From Wuchereria bancrofti (taxonomy: Eukaryota; Nematoda; Chromadorea; Rhabditida; Onchocercidae), in the NCBI GenBank assembly GCA_005281725.1, contig SSBO01000007.1, forward strand, positions 1,742,402 to 1,806,401: DNA of 64,000 nt, in the 5' to 3' direction. Below are positions 55,201-64,000 of this stretch, piece by piece. A program made the position numbers and the translations under genes. A model generated the notes under the pieces. It was not told where the DNA came from and ran no database searches. It saw nothing but the letters and a program-made list of their open reading frames with translations. The stretch's first letter is position 1. The number at the start of each line of letters is the position of its first letter.

Positions 55201-56600
55201 GTTTAAAGATTACTTAGTAAAAAATTAAGTTATAAAAGGAATGAGCAATTGTACGTTCCATTTGTTTGCCATTATTGGAAATTTTTTAGCTTTTTATCGG
55301 TAATTACTATCGGTCGGTCTTTGTGTCATTTCAAGCACTCATAGTTTTTATTTAATAAAAGCAGTCATATTCTGGACAATTTATCGCACTAGGCACTGTG
55401 ATACATTTTGCAATTTGCATATCAATTAAATTTTTTTGACTTCTGACAATTTTTTTGACTATACTTCCTTCCATCTATTGTTATTTCCCATTTTAAAGTC
55501 ATACACGAAGAATTGTCATCGTCAACTATTTTTTCATGTCATACGTTTTTCAAATGGATACCTTCTTATCAGATACCTTCTTATCACTAATTTTTTAATT
55601 TAGTGACTGAGCAAGTTTTCCGCGTCACATTTGTTTTCATTTACAAATTCTGTTCTAATTTAACTTTGTCACTTTGTCTATCACTTTGTCTTCTTTTTGT
55701 TTTTTATTATTTAAAGTTTTCTATGCTGTGCATTATGGAACAGTTACACCGTTATATTTAAGTTTAAATCAAACAGAAATTAGTCTTCCCAGTTTGGCTA
55801 AAATTTTGATTTAATAAAAAAGTTTTTTTTTTGAATTTTTGATTTAATATATATATGCGAGCTGACTGAATTTTGAGTCATCGTTTTCGAATTAAAACTA
55901 ACCTTTCTCATATTTTGACCTCAGTTTGTAGCTGAGGTTAAAGTAAGATTCACATTCTTATTTCGTCTGGTGTTTCTGTCCAGGAATGTTATACTTCTGA
56001 AAAGGAAGAAGATTTTTTCCATATTCACTTAATCATCACTGTTTGTCACTTCATGAATATACATAAGATGAATTCATCCAGACGGATGTCCTATTTTTCC
56101 GGTTTTCTTATTTCTTTATGTCTAATTAGTTACTACGTAATTAATGTCTAATTAATCACTACGTAGATTTCATTTTTGGAAAATTTTTCTATTTGTTTCA
56201 AATCAAAGAGCCAAAAAAGTTACAGTAAAATTTTTTTTATAATTCATTCATGTTTTTACAAGAAATAATAGAATGAATACATGAATACTTATTGAATACT
56301 CTTAAATTGAGTGTATGCGTGTCATACGTGTACCGTAACTATGCAAGTCCATCCATCATTGTGAAATGCCACAGAAATGCATGGGAAGAAAAAGTGATCA
56401 GTGAAAGTGAACAAAACAAATGTAGTTCAAATAATGCTTGTGAAAAAAACAAAATTTCTCGCATATTTTAAAAGAATTTCTATTTCGAAACTTTCTAGTT
56501 ACTAACTGTACGAAAACAAATGGTTTGAATACTTTATGAAAATTTACATAAAGATTTATTTTATTATACAATGGTGATTGATAGCTATTCAAATTTCAAC
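52279..56600. other. Intergenic region between divergent rps-15 and the ABCA gene
   Basis: About 4.3 kb. Apart from a 25-bp tandem duplication at 52550-52603 I see no exon, RNA gene or mobile element that I can support. It contains the promoters of both flanking genes. Confidence 0.5.
52550..52603. repeat. Tandem duplication of 25 bp near the rps-15 promoter
   Basis: The unit tctatataactggatagaca(aagaa) occurs at 52551-52575 and 52579-52603 (28-bp period). Confidence 0.8.
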
Positions 56601-56608
56601 TTTTTCAG
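56601..56608 (+). promoter_or_regulatory. Likely SL trans-splice acceptor of the ABCA gene
   Basis: TTTTTCAG at 56601-56608, 11 nt upstream of the ATG at 56620, with no coding exon before it. An out-of-frame ATG lies between (56614). Confidence 0.5.
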
Positions 56609-56619
56609 ATTTCTATGAA

Positions 56620-59600
56620 ATGCTGCCACTGTGGAAACAATTAATGCTGTTGATGTGGAAAAGTATACAAATCAGAAAGAGACAAAAAGTTTGTAATTCG
56701 ATCGTTTCAATTCGATCTTTCCAGTAATTAAAGAGCCAAAGAATAATCAAACTTCCACTTCCGTTTCATATAGAACCCAGTCAACTTGTTCCTAATATTA
56801 TAAAAATGAAACTAGAAAGTGTCCTTTAAAGGAACAATAATACTAAATTTTTTAAAGTATCGCTTCAAAACTTTGGAGACTTTCTTCTTCTGTTTTGCGA
56901 ATGGTGAATTTTCGGTAACGCTATGTAAAAAGTACATTTATTAAATCTCTCTGTTTTCAAAACATCAAAAGTTTTGAGTCTTTTTTTATTTTATTTTTTT
57001 CAAAAACTAAACCACAAAACTTAATTTTCAAACTAAACCACAAAATGCGAAAAATCTAAAAAAGGGGTTTTAGAAATTGAAAATTTAGACCTGGTTGGCT
57101 GTTGAATTATTGCTACCAATTCTTCTATTTGGTATTCTTGCATTAGTGAGAGCGAGGAATTTCACAGAAACGTATTCAGCATGTAAGTTATTGTATTTTT
57201 GGGCAAATCACTTGGATAACTAAATATTTTGCACATATATCAAAATCCGATTCCTTTCTGCCCAGCTAATTTAATTAGAAATGTAAATGCCAATATTAAT
57301 TTAGCGCAAATAGTAATTCCTAGCGAAAACATCTTATTTGGAAGTAAATATGAAATACCTGTCGTTGGTCATTTTCTTATTAAAATTACTCTATACCATC
57401 CCTTACATTATAATATCTTTGGTAATGTAAATCCTTTACATCTCTCATCTGTAAAGTCACAATTTCAGGTCATTACGATGCGAAGGCTTTTCCGTCCGCC
57501 GGAATAATGCCTTTTCTTCAGAGTTACTTGTGTTCCTTTACAAATCCCTGCTTTAAAAGCCCAACAACAGGTGATGATACCGCCAAAATTAGTAGTGAAA
57601 GACGCAGACAATCAATGTAAGTGCCAACAATGCCAATTGCAAACAGAATTTCAAACTGAATTTGGAATCAAAACATTTGCACGTTGCAAATTTTCAAAAA
57701 TTTCGTTATATCTTTTCTAATTTTAGTAAAAATTAGCATGAAATCTAAATGTATCATTGCAGCATTGTTACGATTGCTAGAAGTATAGCAGAAATGTGTG
57801 TTGCGATAGGTACAGAACCGATCAAATGGGCTAACCTATCAGATTCGATCATCTCACTCGTTGATATATTCGCTCATTTCACACCAAATGTCTTCCAGAA
57901 ACCTATTCCTTTGGTTTCATTTTTCAATTCCACCGACGAAACTATCGAATTCTTCAAATCAACTTTAAATATCAGTGACGAATTATTTGTCAGTTTAAGT
58001 CATAGTCAAATTACACCACTTCATGCCTTGAAAACTATCAAAGAGGTTTGTTTTTAGTGAAATTAAATCGAATTATTTTAGATGAAACCTTGCAAAATCT
58101 ATTTTACTACAAAAAAAAAAAATATTTTAAGTTTGATTTTACTGGAGTTATTGTTTTAATGTCATCTGCATGAAATTATTTGAAATACACTTTTAATGAA
58201 AATAATTTAGATTTCATTCCTGGCAAGCAGTAGAAGCTTTACTTTGAGGAAAGTCAGTATGTTGTGCAAGTTGATGCGTCGTACAGTAAGTTCAGCCTAT
58301 GCGACTGATATATTTCACTCCGATTTGCTATGCGAACAACTTGGAAGTAAAGCATTGCAAAATGTTACGCAATTTAATGCTAACAAAAATGCAATGATAT
58401 TAAAAGCTTTGCACAATGTATGTTTATATGTGCTATTTATTTTTGAAAGAAAATTCTTTTTTGATTTTGAAATCTTAAATGAATACAACGGCGAATTTTT
58501 GAGATTTAATGGAAACGTTAATTGCGAAAGCACTCGAAAAATTCATAAGATTTCAGGAGAGAAATATGAGAATTTCGTTTAATTCTCAAAAAGAATTAGA
58601 CTTTTGATAATTTTCAGAATTTTAGCAAGCAATATTATAAACTGTGTAAGAGAACTATATATGAACAATTTTCAGTACCTTAAATTTGCATTGGCAAATA
58701 ATATTAGCATGGAATATGAGGAATTGCTGAATATATTCAACAGATTGCGCAGTATTTGGAATGATCGAGTAATCAGAAAGTTCATTTCAGTCTTATCATT
58801 TATTGATTTCAGTAATTACACTTCAATAATAAGTGCTTTACACTGTGGGAATAATCGTAAGTTTTCATTCCATTGTTGAATGATTTTTAAATCTCTGGAA
58901 TGACCTAAGATATTTCAGTTTTATGGATCGCGAATCATCAAAAATATTTAAATGATTAAAATCATTTAAAAAAAAGCTTGTTGAGAATATTTCACATATT
59001 AAGAAACGCATTTTTTCCTTCCTTAATATTTCCTTTCAAATATTATTATTAAAACTTTAAAATTTGTTAAATTAAAGAAAGTTATTATATGATAAAAGTT
59101 GTATAACTGGCCAACATTGCTTAGTTGGTTAGTTGCTTCTCTTTGTGCCATCTGCTTTCAATAATTCTTTTGATACCTTTTACTATTTAATCTGTTAAAA
59201 TGGGATAACTTCTTCCTGGTTAGCATCCTTAAACCAGAAAGAAGTTAAAAGCACTTTTTGTCTAAAACAATTTATTTTTTAATTTAAGTTAATTGATTCG
59301 ATTTTGAATGTATTAAACAAATTTTAAAAATTTATTCAGCTTACGGTCAAAGTTCGGATGAAACAAAATTCTTTCCTGACGCAGCAGCAACAGCTGTATA
59401 CAACGCTGACAAAGACAAAATATACAATTTTTTGCGTCACGTAACACCTCGACATAGTGAACAACATGATAAGAAACGGTTTTGTGGTTCCATTCCTATT
59501 CATTCAGGTACTCCCATTATTCAGGTGTTTTGATCATACTCAAAGCACAATTAATGGACACTCGGCATGTTTTGCTCATTATTGTATTGCTTTACTTTTG

Positions 59601-62600
59601 ATAATGAAAGAGGTACATTCCAGACGGGAACTGTTCATTCCTGGAAGGTGCGGCTTTGTCACAACTAATGCCACTGATCAATGGTTACATCCTTCTCGCT
59701 CCAGCTTCTCCTGTTGTTAAGGCATTTGCCGAAAAGGTGATGTTGTGATGGATTTGCAACACTTCAGAATGCATTATTTATTTATCATTCTGCCACAATT
59801 ACTTGAACATCAAGGTGTTAACTATATAGTCATTTTAGAATTATCCTTGATAAACTATTAATAGATTCATTCATATTATTACGCCTTTCCGTCCATTTGA
59901 AGCATCTAATACCAATGTTCCGTTGCGCTACATACCGAAATTCTGTTACCCACAAACCACAGGGTAGATATTTCTACGATTTGATACTTCAGTTGAAGGC
60001 GAGTTATCGAGTTGGTGAATTTAGAAAGAGAACTCCATTCGTATGGTTTTTGAAATATATATTTCAGATATCGGAACCACTTCGCTGGGCCAGTTTGCTG
60101 CAAAGCTCAATCATTGATTTTAATCGCCTGGCCGCACCTTTACAGGATGCTCTATTCGAAAGCAAATTACGTCCAGCCTCTCAAGTAGTCTTCTTTTGCA
60201 TCAAATTTATAAACAGTATAAAACTGTTGTTCAAAAGGAATCAGTTAAATATATTTTAAAATTACTAATGTCTTTCTCTTGAATAATTTTAATTTTTTCT
60301 TGAATAATTTTAATTTTTTTTATTATACTTGTAGAATATTATAAAATTATTGAAACTGCTGGAGAAGTCGGGCATTTTAAGTAGTGATCTGGTATCGTCT
60401 CTGTCATCAACATTATCAGATATGTTCAGTGTTTCATCTCATCCATCATCCTTGCTTATACGCATTAGATTTATAACGCTGAAGTTGGAAGAAATTTTAC
60501 AGGTATCATTTAAATAATTAAAATTTCATAGTAAAATTCCCAAAGTCAAAGATAAAATTTGAAGCGTTGAAATGAAATGAATATTCTAGTGCTTTTCATT
60601 CGACCGTTTTGTTGTTGTTTCTGATGAAGAGGAAATGATCGATCGTGCTTTATGTTTAATGGATTACAAGCAATACATGTCTGGAATTGTTTTTCTTCAT
60701 ATTAATGAAAAGTCTACAAAATTTCCACTCGTAATAACATACAAAATTCGTCATCCACCTGATTATATTGATTGTAAGTTTGATAATTGTGTTTGAATTT
60801 TTATTTAAATATAAAAAATTATTGGCTTTTTTAACTGTAATTTGCTGTTTTTTCAGCAACAAGACAATTAATGGATTCATTTGGTCATCAGATATCACGT
60901 GATAATTATTTAATTGATTTAAAATATCTAACATCTGGATTCAGTTTTCTTCAAGAGGCTACAAATAAAATTCTTATCGAAAATACTACTGATCGCAAGT
61001 ACTCGACGGGTTTGTTTGCGCAGCAGGAGCCGTATAAATGTGTCGAGATTGATAAGTATGCCTTTAATCATATCAATGTATCGACTTGATATTTGAGATA
61101 ATTTTAAATCTTTTTTGATAAATCATTCATTATAAGTACTTCGGAATACATTGAGAATTAAATGAGACAAACAGTTTAAAATATTCGAAAGAAAAAGAAA
61201 TGACCAATGAAAAGAAAATAACAGAAATGCAAAAAATGGAAGTAAATAATAATTAAATGTACTGAAATGAAAGTTTTTTTTCAGGTTTTTCATATTAAAT
61301 TTTCTGGGATTATTTGTTATTCTATCGTGGATGGTACCAACAGCATTGCTAGTTAAAAATATTGTTTATGAGAAAGAGATGGGATTGAAGGAAATGATGA
61401 GAATTATGGGACTTAGTGATTCGATTCACTGGATTTCCTGGAGTTTGCACTCTTTCATCCTCACTTTTATTTCACTTCTCTTCATTTCTATTTTACTTAA
61501 GGTTTATTTTCTTTTCGTCACTCATATGATACTACTGGATGACAAATGCTTTGTTATATAAGATATTACGATCACAGTACTTTAAGTAAGATTTGTCAGA
61601 ATATGGAAAAGAAAATTTTTAATGACTCAACAATATAAATTGGTTAAAAGTTTTACCAAACAATTTTTGTTTGGTAAAGCATATTTCTTTTTTTTTTTTA
61701 AAATCTAAATTGTTTAATAAATTTTAATTTCAGTATGGAGGGCTTTTGCCGGTAACGGATTTCTTAGTCCTGATTATTTATTTCTCATTCTTCTCAGTAG
61801 CTTGTATAGCACAATGTATCTTCATTTCAACATTATTTTCTCGAACAAACATAGCATCAGCTAGTACTGCCGGATTATTTTTTCTTTTATTCTTTCCATA
61901 TCAAATATCTTTCCGGACACAATCTTTAACATTTGTGATAATTACGGCAAGTATTATTTGGATAAGATAAGGTGTTTCCTTGTATTTCGGTAAAATAAAA
62001 TGATATAATACTTTTTTGATTGTTTGAAATTTCTATGGTTTCATTTTGATGTGATTTCTTTCAGTTACTTTTTCCTCAAACAGCAGTAGCATATGGTTTT
62101 GAAATGATCTATCTAGCAGATAATAATTATATCACTGATTGGTCATCACTTCTTTCCATTCATGTTTCCGGTTAGTGAGAGATTTATCGAACTAAAAGAA
62201 TAATGAATTTTTTACTGTTTTTATAACGAATAATGAATTTTTTACTGTTTTTATAACGAATAAAATTATTACTTCAAATTAGAAATCGATTCGTAAATTA
62301 GTTTTGACGAGCATTTAATATTCTTGCGCTAATCACGTTTAAAATTCATCTGGAAATTAAAGAAAGCTTATTCTAAAATGCTAATCTAACTTAAGATATG
62401 AAGGATCAGAGTTTCTACACTTTTCTTTCTGATGAACTTATTGTTTATTTTGCACCGTAAACATATCGTTGCTTTTTTTTTATCTTATGCAATTAAGATT
62501 CATAAATAACTCCTAGAAAGTACTAATGTTAATAGTTTGTCATAACTATTTTTACAAATTTTTAGACAATACTTCAAAAGTTAAAATTTTAATTAACAGG

Positions 62601-63985
62601 ATTGCGCATTACTTTATTGACCGTGCTAATAGCATTTGCAATGGATACATTTATTTATATTTTTTTGGCTTGGTATATCAATACTGTTTTCCCAGGTAAA
62701 TTCGGTACTGTTTGAATCTCAACAAAAATACTATGACAATTATTTAACTATTTCTGTAAATTACGATTCCAATTATTGCTATTCTCTCAAAATTATAATA
62801 GTAAAAATCTTAATTGTAGGTACTTATGGTGTTCCACAACCATTTTATTTTTTCCTTACCACACGATACTGGTTCGGCGATGAGTACGTAATGCGATCTG
62901 TATTAGATCCTGATTCTACAACTTCCTTTGAAGCGTCAGGTATGATGCTGTGAGAATGCAAATAGTTTTATATCTTCATTTCGAAATTTAGCAGTTGCTG
63001 TTGCATTAATCACCATTATTATTTTGATTATTATCATTTTTAAAATTATCATATCTTCATTATTGCAATACTGCAGATAATTATGAGCAGGAACCGATTG
63101 ATTTAAAACTTACGGTTGATATTTGTAATCTTGTCAAAGTTTATGGAAATAGAACAAAAGCGGTAAATTACGACTTTAATTTTAGCGCAGCAAGTGTCTT
63201 TTTTTAGTTTAGCAGTTTGATCAACCAAACAAAGATTCTTTGATGAATCAGTTCAGATTAAAAGCACACAAAGATAACCCTAATAAATACACTAAGTGCT
63301 AGATTCATAATTATCAGAATAAATGTCTTTCGAAGAATGTCACAAATTATTTTCAGTTAGACGGCTTAAATATGCGATTCTACGAATCACAAATAACTGC
63401 CTTACTTGGACATAATGGTGCGGGTAAAACAACAATTGTGTATGTTTATCATTCTTCATGCTTTCAAAAATTAATCACATACCGGAAAAGTGATGTCAAA
63501 TTCAGAAATATAAAAGATTTCTTGATTTAAAATAATTAATCTTATTTAGTAATTTTCAGTTCAATTTTAACTGGTTTATCACAGCCAACATCAGGTACCA
63601 TGTTTGTTTATGGTTTAAATATTCAAAAGTATATGCGTACCATACGTCGTTTCATTGGTGTATGTCCACAGTATAACATTCTCTTTGATAAGTAAGTTTC
63701 GTTCAAATTTCTATGTTTGATTATATGTTTTAAGGTATTACAAACAGTTGTTGACTTGTTGGCACTGTACGTATTTTAGTCTTTATCACATGCTTGTTTC
63801 ACGTGCTTATTTACTGTTTGTATTCTCAGCGGTAAATTGTGTTAGGTTGACTGTTATCGAACAATTGAAATTTTACGGTGCTTTAAAAGGCATTCCAAGC
63901 GATCGACTTAATGATGAGGTCGATAGAACCGTGGAGGATCTTGGTTTCACCGCCTCAAAAAACAAACTTTGTAGCCATCTTTCAG
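56620..63985 (+). CDS. ABCA-type ABC lipid transporter, N-terminal half (about 1066 codons), partial
   Basis: Exons 56620-56688, 57089-57182, 57469-57616, 57763-58045, 58211-58417, 58676-58856, 59340-59507, 59624-59736, 59993-60184, 60335-60502, 60590-60773, 60857-61055, 61285-61501, 61734-61946, 62065-62170, 62600-62695, 62820-62939, 63077-63162, 63357-63439, 63560-63691, 63846-63985. The first exon ([23 protein letters not shown]) and first membrane helix are typical of full ABCA proteins. A large extracellular domain follows ([12 protein letters not shown]...CSFTNPCF), then [20 protein letters not shown], five further membrane helices, [20 protein letters not shown], and NBD1 with Walker [10 protein letters not shown] (966-974) and Q-loop CPQYN (Gln1013). 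The window ends just before the signature motif. ABCA proteins move lipids across membranes; CED-7 and the ABT proteins are the nematode members and I cannot tell which this is. The starts of exons 6 and 9 are uncertain. Intron 61947-62064 uses a GC donor. Confidence 0.93.
60278..60319. repeat. Tandem duplication of 21 bp in an ABCA intron
   Basis: The unit cttgaataattttaattttt(t) occurs twice in a row just before the acceptor of exon 10. Confidence 0.7.
61947..62064 (+). other. GC-AG intron in the ABCA gene
   Basis: The donor reads ATTACG|GCAAGT. The following exon ([11 protein letters not shown]) must be entered in phase 0; the adjacent GT (61951) would give phase 1 and break the frame, so the GC donor is needed. 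Confidence 0.75.
62199..62258. repeat. Exact tandem duplication of 30 bp in an ABCA intron
   Basis: The unit aataatgaattttttactgt (30 bp in full) is present twice, at 62199-62228 and 62229-62258. Confidence 0.8.
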
Positions 63986-64000
63986 GTAAATAAGTTTTGT

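Noticed and set aside
57229..57468. Open frame with a good internal acceptor between ABCA exons 2 and 3
   Set aside because: Joining exon 2 directly to 57469 gives the conserved CHY-KAxPSAG sequence of ABCA proteins in the correct phase; this stretch is therefore intron.
58604..58675. Possible 5' extension of ABCA exon 6 (frame continuing upstream of 58676)
   Set aside because: No acceptor gives this extension in phase with exon 5, whereas TTTTCAG at 58675 does for the shorter exon.

Overview
The window is AT-rich nuclear DNA from a nematode. Genes are broken into many short exons with nematode-type acceptors (TTTTCAG, TTTTAG), several start codons lie a few bases after such an acceptor (a sign of spliced-leader trans-splicing), and the gene content is metazoan with clear nematode signatures: two tyrosinases with ShK domains, a class-2 semaphorin of MAB-20 type, a FAK-type kinase, VHA-16 and RPS-15. 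A parasitic clade III (spirurid or filarial) species is my inference from composition and intron style. There is no prokaryotic, viral or transposon coding sequence that I can recognise. All exon models were read by eye from reading frames, splice signals and family knowledge; no search was run.

Layout. 230-2654 (-): two N-terminal exons of a dipeptidyl-peptidase-IV-family (DPP6/DPP10-like) membrane protein that continues off the left edge. 2655-10797: no convincing gene, some short repeats. 10798-12573 (+): a short UBAP1-like ESCRT-I subunit. 14265-18574 (+): complete secreted semaphorin (mab-20 type), 14 exons. 21011-26738 (-): tyrosinase A, 13 exons, with a Ser/Trp-rich insertion and two ShK domains. 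32582-38180 (-): tyrosinase B, 10 exons plus two phase-compatible alternative 3' exons. 39587-46788 (-): focal adhesion kinase (kin-32 type), 22 exons. 47906-50139 (+): V-ATPase subunit d (vha-16), 8 exons. 50962-52278 (-): ribosomal protein S15 (rps-15), 3 exons. 56620-63985 (+): first 21 exons of an ABCA-type lipid transporter that runs off the right edge.

The two tyrosinases are a head-to-tail tandem pair: several exons have identical lengths (181, 171 and 158 nt) and identical phases. They are probably secreted copper oxidases acting in cuticle or eggshell cross-linking, but copy A has Leu at a canonical CuB copper ligand and so may be impaired. The other genes do not form an obvious pathway; vha-16 and kin-32 are divergent, vha-16 and rps-15 convergent. 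The most interesting signals are the lost copper ligand and WxxWxxW motif in tyrosinase A, the alternative ShK tails in tyrosinase B, the absence of the FAK autophosphorylation-site tyrosine in the kinase linker, a UBAP1-like protein without its usual C-terminal UBA region, and three GC-AG introns.
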